Below are positions 1 through 9,045 of a stretch of DNA of 35,951 nt, one piece after another. The translations under genes were made by a program, and so were the position numbers. Under the pieces are notes generated by a model. It made no database searches and was not told where the DNA came from. It saw only the letters and a program-made list of their open reading frames with translations. The DNA is taken from positions 183,898 to 219,848 of the forward strand of contig NZ_KE384685.1 in the NCBI RefSeq assembly GCF_000426925.1, read 5' to 3'. Every line of letters starts with the position of its first letter. The stretch's first letter is position 1. This stretch comes from Dolichospermum circinale AWQC310F. GTDB lineage: Bacteria > Cyanobacteriota > Cyanobacteriia > Cyanobacteriales > Nostocaceae.

Positions 1-69
1 AGGTTACAAACTTTACTTTTCGTTACTTAATGTCGGGTTTTTCCCTTTTACCTACTTATACTCTTCGAC

Positions 70-1254
70 TTATTCTGCCAATTTTTCAAACAATTTCGCC
101 AACATGACGTTAGAAAATATAAAACCATCGGCATCGCTAAAGCGTAACCTATCTTTAACAATTTTTACCCAACCTTTATCAAAGTATGGTTGCAAACAGC
201 TTTGAATTTTCTCAACTTGATGATTACCAAATTTAGCGGCTAGGGAATTTAAATTAACTCCTTCCGCTAACCGTAGTCCTAGCATTAAAGTTTCTAATAA
301 AATATCATTTGCAGAAGTGACTGGACAATCCATGACAGCACCAGCTTTTAACCATTGGTAATATTCCTGGGTTTTGCGGGGACGGGTAAAGCGTTTACCT
401 TGAGTATAGCTGGCTGCACCCATACCAAAACCATAATAAGGACGATTTTCCCAGTAGACTCGATTATGTTTACATTGGTGTCCTGGTTGGGCATAATTGG
501 AAATTTCGTAATGTTCGTAACCGGCCTGTGTTAACATTTTATGCCCTAGATGATACATTTTAACTGTGGTTTCATCTGTGGGTAGGGGATGATCTCCCGG
601 CCGATAATAACGGTTGAAGACTGTTCCCGGTTCAATGGTAAGATCATAGACGGAAATGTGGGTTGGTGCGGCTGCTATAGCTTGAGTTAAGGAATCTTGC
701 CATGATTCTAAACTCTGGTGCGGTAAGCCGGAAATTAAGTCTAAACTAAATTCGGGAATCTCGACTTTATGGATTAACTCTATAGCTGTAATAATATCTA
801 TCAGTGTATGCGATCGCCCTGCGGTTTTCAACAATTCTGCTTGGAAAGCTTGTACACCCAAACTTACGCGATTTACTCCTAAGCTGCAATAACCAGCGAT
901 ATGTGCTAAATCAAACGTTCCTGGATCGATTTCCATAGATATCTCTACCCTAGATGTGATCCCAAACCGCTTTTCTAAGGTTGTTAATATACATTGTAAC
1001 TGTTCTGTTGATAACAGCGAAGGAGTACCACCGCCAAAAAAAATTGTTTCTAAGGGTTGACCATAAACCGGCGCAATTCTGATTTCTTGACATAAAAATT
1101 CCACATATTCGCTAATTGTCCCAGAATTTTCACCCCGCGAGCGATCGCCTACCACGAATACGGGAAAATCACAATAATAACACCGTCGCCGACAAAAGGG
1201 AATATGTACATAAGCAGAACGAGGAATTTCCCAACCAGTATTTTGTTGACTCAT
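70..1254 (-). CDS. hemW: HemW-like radical SAM protein (HemN-related)
   Basis: Radical SAM protein of the coproporphyrinogen-dehydrogenase-like family, 394 residues, usual length for HemW. The iron-sulphur motif CxxxCxxC is at C21, C25 and C28. The next position that is Cys in true HemN (CxxxCxxCxC) is Phe30 here, which is the HemW pattern. The SAM-binding GGGTPS motif is at residues 74-79. HemW proteins bind heme and are thought to act in heme delivery rather than as the oxygen-independent coproporphyrinogen oxidase, so annotation as HemN would probably be wrong. It is transcribed away from the PIN-TRAM gene across a 256-bp spacer. The start ATG (1252-1254) gives the family's usual short extension before the iron-sulphur motif. 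The family is secure; the physiological role is inferred from homologues. Confidence 0.9.
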   Translation of the reverse strand: MSQQNTGWEIPRSAYVHIPFCRRRCYYCDFPVFVVGDRSRGENSGTISEYVEFLCQEIRIAPVYGQPLETIFFGGGTPSLLSTEQLQCILTTLEKRFGITSRVEISMEIDPGTFDLAHIAGYCSLGVNRVSLGVQAFQAELLKTAGRSHTLIDIITAIELIHKVEIPEFSLDLISGLPHQSLESWQDSLTQAIAAAPTHISVYDLTIEPGTVFNRYYRPGDHPLPTDETTVKMYHLGHKMLTQAGYEHYEISNYAQPGHQCKHNRVYWENRPYYGFGMGAASYTQGKRFTRPRKTQEYYQWLKAGAVMDCPVTSANDILLETLMLGLRLAEGVNLNSLAAKFGNHQVEKIQSCLQPYFDKGWVKIVKDRLRFSDADGFIFSNVMLAKLFEKLAE

Positions 1255-1510
1255 TCTTTTAAAAATTGTGAGGTGAATATGATTTAAATATTAAAAATCA
1301 TGAATCGGGAGGAGTCTGTTGCCAAAATTTTGGCATTTTTGCCTAAAAATAAAAATAATATGCAGTTAAAACTCTTTAGTTATAATGTTGGCATATTTCC
1401 TCGGTCTGATCAGATAATATAATTTCATATTTCTGAATTTACCCAACAGGATAGAAGCAAGCATACTTTACTTTATCAAATAAATACCGTTGTAGGAACA
1501 CAACACCACC
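1255..1510. promoter_or_regulatory. Divergent intergenic region with GCCAAAATTTTGGC palindrome
   Basis: Spacer between two divergently transcribed genes, so it should hold both promoters. A perfect 14-bp palindrome GCCAAAATTTTGGC is at 1321-1334, followed by a T run and another GCC. It could be an operator or a short hairpin in the hemW leader. A TATAAT box at 1381-1386 points toward the PIN-TRAM gene but has no convincing -35 element. No coding signal was seen. The regulatory role is inferred. Confidence 0.35.
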
Positions 1511-2587
1511 ATGCTGGATGTCTTTATTATTCTCTCATTTATCTTAGCAGCGTCGGGGATAGGTTATTTCAGCACTGATCTACTCTCCCCAGGTACTCTT
1601 AATGGAGTCACGAATGTAGAGGCCTTACGCTTAGTTATAGCCGTCTTTGCTGCCATTATTGGCGGTGCTGTAGGGCTAAGTTTCCAAACTACATACCGTC
1701 GTTTAGAATCACAAGTCCGGGAAATGCCTCTGGAAGTGATTTTAACCCGTTCCATTGGCTTAATAATTGGGCTACTATTAGCTAACTTGATGTTAGCACC
1801 TCTATTTTTACTACCCATTCCTCCAGATTTTAGCTTTATTAAACCCCTTGTAGCTGTTGTTGGCAGTATTATCCTCTCTGTTACAGGCATGAACTTGGCC
1901 GATACCCATGGACGGGGTTTGTTAAGATTAATTAACCCCAATACGGTAGAAAGTATGGTAGTAGAAGGAACTCTTAAACCTGCTAATACCAAAGTTTTAG
2001 ATACTAGCTGTATTATAGATGGCCGCATTGAAACACTACTAGAAACGGGATTTTTAGAGGGGTTAATTCTTGTTCCCCAATTTGTTTTACAGGAATTACA
2101 GCAAGTAGCTGATGCTACTAAAGACCAAAAACGGGTCAGGGGCAGAAGAGGACTAGAAATCCTCAACCGCATTCGAGAAACTTACCCGGAACGTATTGTA
2201 ATTAACCCTGTGGATTATGAGGACACACCCAACGTTGATGCTAAATTAGTCCGTTTTGCTCAGGAAATTAATGGGACATTACTGACTAATGATTATAACT
2301 TATCAAAGGTTGCTAGTGTGCAAAAAGTCCCGGTTTTGAATGTTAATGATTTAGTAAATGCCGTCAGACCAACTTATTTACCTGGTGATAATCTTGATTT
2401 GAAAATTCTCAAAGAAGGTAAAGAACCAAGTCAAGGAATTGGTTATTTAGATGATGGTACAATGGTAGTAGTGGAAGAAGGTAGTCCTTATGTGGGTGGT
2501 GAATTACGGGTAGTAGTCACCAGCGCTTTACAAACTTCCGCTGGGAGGATGATTTTTGCCAAACCCCAAGCTTCTGCCTTAGCGTAA
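1511..2587 (+). CDS. PIN-TRAM domain integral membrane protein (YacL type)
   Basis: 358 residues with a membrane N-terminal half: hydrophobic segments at about residues 3-20, 38-58, 80-101 and 110-128. A PIN ribonuclease-fold domain follows, beginning with VLDTSCIIDGRI and its acidic residues D164 and D170, with a later LLTNDYNL acidic motif. A C-terminal TRAM-type RNA-binding segment starts near residue 295. This is the architecture of the YacL/PIN-TRAM family, widespread in cyanobacteria and Gram-positives and presumed to act as a membrane-tethered nuclease; the substrate is unknown. The acidic PIN residues are retained, so activity is plausible. It is not a toxin-antitoxin member: it is fused to a membrane anchor and has no adjacent antitoxin in its own operon. 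Confidence 0.9.
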   Translation: MLDVFIILSFILAASGIGYFSTDLLSPGTLNGVTNVEALRLVIAVFAAIIGGAVGLSFQTTYRRLESQVREMPLEVILTRSIGLIIGLLLANLMLAPLFLLPIPPDFSFIKPLVAVVGSIILSVTGMNLADTHGRGLLRLINPNTVESMVVEGTLKPANTKVLDTSCIIDGRIETLLETGFLEGLILVPQFVLQELQQVADATKDQKRVRGRRGLEILNRIRETYPERIVINPVDYEDTPNVDAKLVRFAQEINGTLLTNDYNLSKVASVQKVPVLNVNDLVNAVRPTYLPGDNLDLKILKEGKEPSQGIGYLDDGTMVVVEEGSPYVGGELRVVVTSALQTSAGRMIFAKPQASALA

Positions 2588-2766
2588 AGCATAAAGTAGC
2601 AATCGCTTCCACAAAACCATAAATAAATATAGTAATAGTATGGTGTGTCAGACTACATAAATCATGTAAATAAACAGATTCTTGATTCTGACCCATCCTA
2701 CATCATATTTACTCAAGCGATCGCTTTTGGGTTGGTTGAATAAACGAAACCCAATATCAACCCAGA
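2588..2766. other. Convergent spacer with HIP1 site
   Basis: Non-coding spacer between the converging PIN-TRAM gene and PIN toxin gene. It holds a HIP1 octamer (GCGATCGC, about 2717-2724, within AAGCGATCGCTT) and a following GGGTTGGTTGAA / CAACCC partial dyad (about 2730-2765) that resembles a common cyanobacterial intergenic repeat. It may act as a two-way terminator, but the stem is weak and the function is inferred. Confidence 0.3.
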
Positions 2767-3180
2767 TTATTCCATCTCTAAAAATTGTCTAACTGTCACA
2801 ATAGCAATTTCTTGAAAAGGATTCAAAATTAACAAATCTTCATCTCCACTGACGATTAATTCTGCATTGCCATTAACAGCTAACTCTAACAATTTATCAT
2901 CCTTAGCATCTCGACAAGCAACAATAGTATCCCTAATTTCGATAAAATTTAATGATTCTGCCAACCAATCTAGAAAAAATTCTCTCTCAATTAGAGTAAC
3001 ATACTTTTCAAACTTTGGTCTGCTCAAAACGTCTATTATTTCTTGCCAAATCGCCTCAGACATCAAAATATTTCCCTCATGCCGAGCTTTATCTAAAGCT
3101 TGACGGGGTTGACTCTTTTTAAATAAAAAAGCACTAACAATAATATTGGTATCTAAGACATATTTAGGAAGATTATTCAT
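2767..3180 (-). CDS. PIN-domain toxin of a type II toxin-antitoxin pair
   Basis: 137-residue single-domain PIN protein of the COG1569-like family ('toxin component, PIN family'). The sequence opens with VLDTNIIVSAF, whose Asp10 is the first acidic site of the PIN fold. It continues with DAKDDK in the centre and VSGDEDLL near the end, so the metal-binding acids look intact. PIN toxins of this kind are usually endoribonucleases held inactive by a small cognate antitoxin. The gene overlaps the upstream small gene by 8 bp (3173-3180), the usual antitoxin-first arrangement. The target RNA cannot be told from sequence. Confidence 0.85.
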   Translation of the reverse strand: MNNLPKYVLDTNIIVSAFLFKKSQPRQALDKARHEGNILMSEAIWQEIIDVLSRPKFEKYVTLIEREFFLDWLAESLNFIEIRDTIVACRDAKDDKLLELAVNGNAELIVSGDEDLLILNPFQEIAIVTVRQFLEME

Positions 3181-3409
3181 TCAGAATTGTCTCCAAAATT
3201 TCCGGTGTCAAGCCTCTGGAAACTGCTCTATCACTAATTTCATCCATCAATTTACCAAGAAAATCAACTTCCTCATTCAGATCCTCTCGTAAAAATAAAC
3301 TAACAAGCGCCGCCAAAGATTGCTTTTTCCGTTCTGTTGCTTTTTGATAGGCTTGAGCAACGTTAGGACTCACTTTGATTGTAATTTCTTCACTAATCTG
3401 CATGGTCAA
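3173..3409 (-). CDS. Antitoxin partner of the PIN toxin
   Basis: 78-residue protein directly upstream of, and overlapping, the PIN toxin. The N-terminal part (SEEITIKVSPNVAQAYQKAT) looks like a short strand plus helix DNA-binding segment similar to ribbon-helix-helix antitoxins. The acidic C-terminal half would be the toxin-binding region. Either Met1 (3407-3409) or Met3 (3401-3403) could be the start. Antitoxins of this type usually repress their own promoter. The assignment rests on size, overlap and partner; the exact family is not certain. Confidence 0.75.
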   Translation of the reverse strand: MTMQISEEITIKVSPNVAQAYQKATERKKQSLAALVSLFLREDLNEEVDFLGKLMDEISDRAVSRGLTPEILETILNE

Positions 3410-3443
3410 GACTTGTTGATAGTATTTATACTATTATATCAAA

Positions 3444-3470
3444 GCAGGGCGATTGCTGCGATCGCCCTGC
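3444..3470. repeat. HIP1-containing hairpin
   Basis: Perfect 10-bp inverted repeat GCAGGGCGAT / ATCGCCCTGC separated by 7 nt, with GCGATCGC (HIP1) spanning the loop and right arm. It lies upstream of the toxin-antitoxin operon and is followed by an AT-rich ATAAAT repeat. Such HIP1-bearing stems recur in cyanobacterial intergenic DNA. Confidence 0.6.
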
Positions 3471-3523
3471 AAATAAATATAAATATAAATATTTGCAACA
3501 CGAGTTAATTATTTTTCGTATAA

Positions 3524-3661
3524 ATATCTAAATTTCTACCTGTCACTGTTGCTATTTATAATCAACATAGACAAATAGAAGAACTGGTTTCTTTTATTTG
3601 TCCTCTACCAAAATCTTTGTCAAATAAGTTTAAAGATTGGCAAGATTATAGATTATATTAG
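3524..3661 (+). pseudogene. Possible coding remnant without a start codon
   Basis: A 45-codon open stretch between stops, with no Met, whose translation contains VAIYNQHRQIEELVSF and KFKDWQDYRLY. The composition looks protein-like (charged and aromatic residues, few Ser/Thr runs), as for the C-terminal tail of a decayed gene. No family was recognised. It could equally be chance in AT-rich DNA. Confidence 0.2.
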
Positions 3662-3702
3662 TTTACAAGGCGATCGCTTCCTTAACTATAGTAAATCTCC
3701 AT

Positions 3703-4500
3703 TTATGGTGTTTTTGTAGGTTTGATATTTTTGGCTTTATAAAATGTTTCTAAACTATCACTATCACCCACAAAACGCCAATGCCAAGGTTCATAACTCA
3801 CACCTTGAATGTTATCCTTAGGAAAGGAAATTTCAAAACTAAATCTGGCAGCATTGGCTTGTAACCACTGATAAGCTTGAGTATTCTCAAAATTGGCTTG
3901 TAAATTAGTGGCTGGTACTGCACCATCGCCAATGTCTACAGCATAGCCTGTATGATGTTCACTATGATTAGGAGGTGCGCTCAGAGACGCTCTTTTTGCT
4001 GGGGTTTGGTTACGTTGTGCGCCAATATCAAAAAATAACTGCTTTTGCTCTTGCACGGAACGAAAGCCAGAAATTGGCACTAAAATTACACCCGCACTCC
4101 TAGCCGCTTGTACCATGGCTTGAAATTTGACAGCAGCAGATTTTCGCATTCTAATCCTATTGTCAGCCGTAATTGGGGCTAATTCTGACTCTGGTGCTTC
4201 TGAATATGGGAAATGTCCCAAGACTGTATCATCCTTAGCAGGAGTATTATTAGCTACTGATGTAGAGCTAATCGCTTCCGGCACGGAATTGGGAGTTTGC
4301 TTAGGTGTTGTCAGAGAAAACAAAAAACCACTAGAGACAGCCAGCAGCAAAAATCCGGCAAATCCACTGATGATCGCAATTTGCGGTTTTAATTTTATAC
4401 TCTTTATATAATCAGAATTATCACGTAGGGCTATGGGAATATCATCATCAGAATGAGGAGAGGAATTGTGTGGTTTTTTGGGAAACCCAGCTTTATTCAA
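3703..4500 (-). CDS. VanY-like D-alanyl-D-alanine carboxypeptidase
   Basis: 265-residue membrane-anchored peptidase of the M15B (VanY/LdcB) family. A cytoplasmic tail is followed by one transmembrane helix (about residues 42-63), a Ser/Thr/Pro-rich linker and the catalytic domain. Zinc motif SxHxxGxAxD is at S180, H182, G185 and D189. The second motif, EPWHW, supplies E237 and H240. It would trim the terminal D-Ala from peptidoglycan stems in the periplasm. The gene diverges from the AEC transporter across only 90 bp. A second M15-family enzyme (VanX-like) lies 11 kb away. There are no VanRS-like regulators nearby, so a wall-remodelling role is more likely than glycopeptide resistance. Confidence 0.9.
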   Translation of the reverse strand: MNKAGFPKKPHNSSPHSDDDIPIALRDNSDYIKSIKLKPQIAIISGFAGFLLLAVSSGFLFSLTTPKQTPNSVPEAISSTSVANNTPAKDDTVLGHFPYSEAPESELAPITADNRIRMRKSAAVKFQAMVQAARSAGVILVPISGFRSVQEQKQLFFDIGAQRNQTPAKRASLSAPPNHSEHHTGYAVDIGDGAVPATNLQANFENTQAYQWLQANAARFSFEISFPKDNIQGVSYEPWHWRFVGDSDSLETFYKAKNIKPTKTP

Positions 4501-4590
4501 GTTTTTGCTCCTATTTGTGTTTAATGGTTAAAGAAGGTAAAAGACAAAAGTTTTTTGCATTTTTAATTCTTAATTATTTTAGGTGTAATT

Positions 4591-5508
4591 TTGATAGATA
4601 TTTTAGAACTATATCTCCGATTAGTGGGATTAATCCTGATAGGATTTATACTAGGACGTAAATTACCCGGTAGTGCTTCCATTTCCATAGGTCGGTTTCT
4701 CTATTGGGTGGGAGTACCTATCAGTATTATTGGGTTTTTATTAGAAACAGATTTATCAGGGCAGATTTGGATTGCACCGATAATAGCTTATTTTGCAATC
4801 TTTTTGGGGGCATTATTAGCTTGGTTAAGAATCAAAGCCCAAGCCTATTTTACTCATTCAGTTCCCCCGGCTACAACTCAAGGTATTTTGATTTTAGCAG
4901 CCATGGTAGGTAATACAGGTTATCTGGGTTTTCCCATAACTTTAGCAATGGTAGGTAAAGAATATTTTGCCTGGGCTTTATTTTATGATATGTTAGGCTC
5001 ACTCTTTGGCGCTTATGGTTTAGGTGTGGTTTTAGCTGCTAAATTCGGCAATAATATCCAAAATCGCATCCAAGTAGCAAAGGTAATTTTTATTAACCCC
5101 GCACTGTGGAGTTTTGGATTTGGTTTACTGTTGCGTCAAGTCGCGCTTCCTGAGTCAGTAGTATTTTTGTTAGAAAAATTGGCTTGGAGTACAGTAGCTT
5201 TATCCTTAATGTTAATTGGTATGAGACTTTCACAATTAAAATCCTGGACTAAATTACCACAAGCGGGGAGTAGCATCTTCATTAAAATGGTACTAGTTCC
5301 CCTGATTTTAGGTAGTACCCTCTCTCTTTTTGGTGTCACTGGTAAAGCAGCGCAGGTGATAGTTTTGCAAATGGCCATGCCTCCAGCTTTAGCTACACTG
5401 GTAATAGCAGAAACCTTTGATTTAGATCGTGATTTGGCTGTCACCGCTTTAGCAATGGGCATTATAGTCTTGTTATTTACACTCCCTCTTTGGTTATGGC
5501 TGTTTTGA
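4591..5508 (+). CDS. AEC-family membrane transporter
   Basis: 305-residue, highly hydrophobic protein of the auxin-efflux-carrier (AEC) family with about ten membrane segments in two halves. The first half has the FLYWVGVPISIIGF region; the second has the family's typical MPPALATLVIAETF segment near the C-terminus. The start is TTG at 4591, supported by a Shine-Dalgarno-like AGGTG at 4581-4585 and by the absence of an in-frame upstream ATG. Bacterial members are thought to export organic acids or similar small anions; the substrate here is unknown. It is divergent from the VanY-like gene. Confidence 0.85.
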   Translation: MIDILELYLRLVGLILIGFILGRKLPGSASISIGRFLYWVGVPISIIGFLLETDLSGQIWIAPIIAYFAIFLGALLAWLRIKAQAYFTHSVPPATTQGILILAAMVGNTGYLGFPITLAMVGKEYFAWALFYDMLGSLFGAYGLGVVLAAKFGNNIQNRIQVAKVIFINPALWSFGFGLLLRQVALPESVVFLLEKLAWSTVALSLMLIGMRLSQLKSWTKLPQAGSSIFIKMVLVPLILGSTLSLFGVTGKAAQVIVLQMAMPPALATLVIAETFDLDRDLAVTALAMGIIVLLFTLPLWLWLF

Positions 5509-5581
5509 AAATAAGTATCCTACCTGTACCTAATTCTGGGATGATATATTAAAAACAATTCTAATCGCTCAATGTCTAAAA

Positions 5582-7252
5582 ATGTCAAAGCCGAATACTA
5601 AAGCCCAAAAAACCCAAATTATTGAAGTGCTAAAACAGGATTATTTTCCCATGATCCCTGAACTTGAGAGAAATTGGACACCAGAACAACATGATAAAAA
5701 TCGTTTAAGTCGTTCTTTGGCTGCATTTGCGATCGCTAATCTTGCTGATCTTACTCCTTCTCAAGCTGCTCACTCGATTATCAATGGAGGAGATGATAAT
5801 GGTATTGATGCAGTTTATTTTGATCGGGTTAATAATCGGCTTTGGTTAGTACAGGCTAAAGCGGGGAAAGCCCCAAATATGGGTGATAATAAGAAATTCT
5901 GTGATGGAATTAGGGATCTTGTCCATAAACGGTTTCAAAAATTTAATTCCAGTTTTTCACGCTTACAGCATGATGTTGAAGATGCTTTAGACAGAAATGG
6001 AGTCAAAATAGTTGGTTGTAATATATATTTAGATGATAGTTTGGGAACTCATGTAGTTAATGATCTCAATCAATTAAAAGATGAACTCAATCAATTTGAT
6101 TCGCGTTTTGAATGGCGAGATTTGAATTTTGAAAATATTTATCGCTGGTTGACAGCAAAACAAGAAAATGCACCTATTGAAGTTAAATTAACATTAGAAA
6201 AATGGCATTGTTTAGAACATAAACGTAGAGCTTTTTATGGATTAGTTAATGCTGCTGAACTAGCAGATTTATATAAACAGCATAATAAATTATTATTCGA
6301 GAGAAATATCCGTTATTATCTGGGTACACAAGATGTTAATGAAGCAATTGCTCAAACTGTTAAAGAACAACCATTAGAACTTTTTTATCTCAATAATGGA
6401 TTAACTATTACTTGTGCAAAAGTTAGTTTACCATCTGGACACAATCAGGACTCAACTAAATTTACTTTAGAGGGTTTTTCCGTAGTCAATGGAGCGCAAA
6501 CAGTGGGATCTATTGCATCTGTATTTAATGACAATGGTGCAATATCTCCCAATGCAAAATTATTAGTTACCATCATTGAAGTAGGCACACAATCAGATAC
6601 TATAGGTATAGAAATTACCAAAGCGAGAAATACACAAAATACAGTCCGTGATATTTATTTTGCAGCATTAGATCCCAATCAGGAACGGTTGCGGCAAGAA
6701 TGTATGGTATCAAATATTGTTTATCAATATCGTCCATCAGCAGATAATCAAGATGCTATTACCATTGAACAAGCTGCAATAGCACTTGCTTGTTTTAGTG
6801 GTAATGCTGAAATAATTGTTGCAGCTAAGAAAAACTTGAATCTTTTGTATAAGGATCATTATTCTACACTTTTTAGTAATGAACTTTCAGGAATTACACT
6901 TTGTCGTTATGTGCGTATATTTCAATATCTTGATCAGATTTTTGAAGATTCTCGCAAAGCAGAAACAGAAACTCGACGTAAAAATTTCTATCAACATGGT
7001 AGATTATTTATATTGAATATTTTATCAAGACGCTATAAATCTTTAATCAATAAACCGGAGGTTAATTTATCTCAAGATGATATGACTGAGTTTTCCAATG
7101 TTGGTATAGAACTTGCTGAGTTAATTTATACTCTTGCTGAATCTCAGTTTGCTAGTGATGAAAAAGGCTATCTTGCTATTTTTAGGAGTTTAACGGATGT
7201 TCAACAATTAATGACTAAAGTAATGCAAGAATTAGCACAAAATAATTCTTAA
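5582..7252 (+). CDS. AIPR-family protein with N-terminal nuclease-like domain
   Basis: 556 residues. The central and C-terminal part matches the AIPR (abortive infection phage resistance) family: LFYLNNGLTITC followed by EGFSVVNGAQTVGSI. The N-terminal part has a restriction-endonuclease-like core, GID (D76) followed by a strand and LVQAK (Q91, K93), the D-(Q/E)xK signature of Mrr-type PD-(D/E)XK folds. This suggests a DNase (inference). It lies first in a plus-strand block with type III mod (135 bp downstream) and res, so it may be an accessory effector or companion nuclease of that system. Just upstream, another ATG at 5572 opens a nine-codon out-of-frame reading (MSKNVKAEY, stop 5599-5601) overlapping this start; it could modulate translation or be chance. 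AIPR proteins are associated with phage resistance; the mechanism is not established here. Confidence 0.85.
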   Translation: MSKPNTKAQKTQIIEVLKQDYFPMIPELERNWTPEQHDKNRLSRSLAAFAIANLADLTPSQAAHSIINGGDDNGIDAVYFDRVNNRLWLVQAKAGKAPNMGDNKKFCDGIRDLVHKRFQKFNSSFSRLQHDVEDALDRNGVKIVGCNIYLDDSLGTHVVNDLNQLKDELNQFDSRFEWRDLNFENIYRWLTAKQENAPIEVKLTLEKWHCLEHKRRAFYGLVNAAELADLYKQHNKLLFERNIRYYLGTQDVNEAIAQTVKEQPLELFYLNNGLTITCAKVSLPSGHNQDSTKFTLEGFSVVNGAQTVGSIASVFNDNGAISPNAKLLVTIIEVGTQSDTIGIEITKARNTQNTVRDIYFAALDPNQERLRQECMVSNIVYQYRPSADNQDAITIEQAAIALACFSGNAEIIVAAKKNLNLLYKDHYSTLFSNELSGITLCRYVRIFQYLDQIFEDSRKAETETRRKNFYQHGRLFILNILSRRYKSLINKPEVNLSQDDMTEFSNVGIELAELIYTLAESQFASDEKGYLAIFRSLTDVQQLMTKVMQELAQNNS

Positions 7253-7387
7253 ACTCAAATTATCAGTATATAAGCATTAATTTAATTATCAGCCAGTTAA
7301 TGACAAACATCAAATAATGGTTTATAATATTTTTAATATTAAATTAACCTTTAAAATTTGATTTTCCGATAAAAGCAAACCCTAATT

Positions 7388-9031
7388 ATGACTAAAAAAC
7401 AGAGACTAGAATTAACATGGATAGGTAAAGAAATTCGCCCCAAGTTAGAACCGCGAATTTTATTAGAAGATGCTGAAAAATCTTATCATGCTACACATCG
7501 AGTCAGTGAAAATGATATTTTTGATAATCGCTTAATTTTTGGGGATAACTTGTTAGCCCTCAAGGCTTTAGAACAGGAATTTACAGGAAAAGTTAAATGT
7601 ATTTTTATTGATCCTCCCTATAATACAGGTTCAGCTTTTGAACATTATGATGATGGAGTTGAGCATTGTATCTGGCTTGGTTTAATGCGAGATCGTCTAG
7701 AAATTCTGCGTACTTTATTATCTGAAGATGGTTCTATTTGGATTACCATTGATGACAATGAAGCACATTATTTAAAAGTAATGTGTGATGAGATTTTTGG
7801 AAGAAGAAATTTTATAGCAAATGTAGTTTGGCAAAATAGATATTCTCGGTCTAATGATGCAAGTCTCTCACTATCACATAACTCCATATTAGTTTACGCA
7901 CAAAACCCAGAAAAATGGAAAAAAATACGCAATAGATTGTCTAGGAACGAAGAGCAAGCTGGGCAATATACAAATCCTGATAATGATCCTAATGGGTCTT
8001 GGCGAGCTATTCCGTGGGATGCTCCTAATATCCGTCCTAATCTCTCTTATCCAATTACAACACCAACAGGGAAAATTCACTTACCTCCTCCAGGAAGATG
8101 TTGGTCTCGAACTGAAGACCAATGGCTGGAAATAGTAAAATCTGGATTAGCTTATTTCGGAAAATCAGGAGATGGCAAACCATCTTTTAAACAATACTTA
8201 AAAGAAGCATCTAATATCGTCCCAAATACTTGGTGGAATCATGAAGAAACTGGTCATACAGATGAAGCTAAAAAGGAGATGCACATACTTTTTGGTAAAG
8301 ACAAGGCGTTTGATACACCCAAGCCAGAAAGACTATTGCACCGAATTATTCACATAGCAACAAATCCTGGTGATTTAGTATTAGACTCCTTTGCAGGTTC
8401 AGGAACAACAGGCGCAGTTGCACAAAAAATGGGAAGACGCTGGATAATGATAGAACTAGGCGAACATTGTCATACACATATTATTCCCCGACTCAAAAAA
8501 GTAATTGATGGTGAAGATAAAGGAGGTATTACCCAAACTGTTAACTGGAAAGGTGGCGGCGGATTTCGTTATTATCGCCTTGCACCATCATTATTAGAAA
8601 AAGATAAATGGGGTAACTGGGTAATTAATAAAGAATATAACCCCGCCATGTTAGCGGAAGCGCTCTGTAAAATTGAAGGGTTTACATACTCACCATCAGA
8701 TACATTTTATTGGCAACATGGATATTCTACAGAACGAGATTTTATTTATGTCACTACCCAAAATCTTAGTCATGAACAATTATCTCAACTTGCTGATGAA
8801 GTAGGACAAGAACGCACATTATTAGTTTTATGTAGTGCCTTTCGTGCCAAAGTTGATATCTTCCCAAATCTGACGATCAAAAAAATTCCTCAACAAATAC
8901 TTTCACGCTGTGAATGGGGTCATGATGATTACAGTTTAAAAACCGAAAATCTGCCTAAAGCACCTCCAAAAATTGAACAACCATCACCACAAAAACCACA
9001 ACAACAGCATATACAACAATCACTATTTTAA
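7388..9031 (+). CDS. mod: Type III restriction-modification Mod subunit (DNA adenine methyltransferase)
   Basis: 547-residue beta-class methyltransferase. Catalytic motif DPPY is at residues 75-78 (in FIDPPYNTG), and the SAM-binding motif LDSFAGSGTTG comes later, at about 332-342. The catalytic motif preceding the SAM motif is the circularly permuted order of Mod proteins. The stretch between them would be the target-recognition domain. It most likely makes N6-methyladenine in an asymmetric site and acts with the Res subunit encoded 14 bp downstream. A Pro/Gln-rich tail (SPQKPQQQHIQQSLF) ends the protein. Both core motifs are intact. There is no homopolymer or tandem repeat in the coding region of the kind that makes some mod genes phase-variable. 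The 135-bp gap from the AIPR gene could hold a separate promoter. Confidence 0.93.
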   Translation: MTKKQRLELTWIGKEIRPKLEPRILLEDAEKSYHATHRVSENDIFDNRLIFGDNLLALKALEQEFTGKVKCIFIDPPYNTGSAFEHYDDGVEHCIWLGLMRDRLEILRTLLSEDGSIWITIDDNEAHYLKVMCDEIFGRRNFIANVVWQNRYSRSNDASLSLSHNSILVYAQNPEKWKKIRNRLSRNEEQAGQYTNPDNDPNGSWRAIPWDAPNIRPNLSYPITTPTGKIHLPPPGRCWSRTEDQWLEIVKSGLAYFGKSGDGKPSFKQYLKEASNIVPNTWWNHEETGHTDEAKKEMHILFGKDKAFDTPKPERLLHRIIHIATNPGDLVLDSFAGSGTTGAVAQKMGRRWIMIELGEHCHTHIIPRLKKVIDGEDKGGITQTVNWKGGGGFRYYRLAPSLLEKDKWGNWVINKEYNPAMLAEALCKIEGFTYSPSDTFYWQHGYSTERDFIYVTTQNLSHEQLSQLADEVGQERTLLVLCSAFRAKVDIFPNLTIKKIPQQILSRCEWGHDDYSLKTENLPKAPPKIEQPSPQKPQQQHIQQSLF

Positions 9032-9045
9032 ATGGATAACATACA

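Noticed and set aside
1564-2172. 202-codon minus-strand ORF inside the PIN-TRAM gene
   Set aside because: Antisense shadow of a well-supported gene; Ser/Thr-rich product without any domain.
7388-9031. Phase-variable mod gene
   Set aside because: No simple-sequence tract capable of frameshifting was seen in the coding region.
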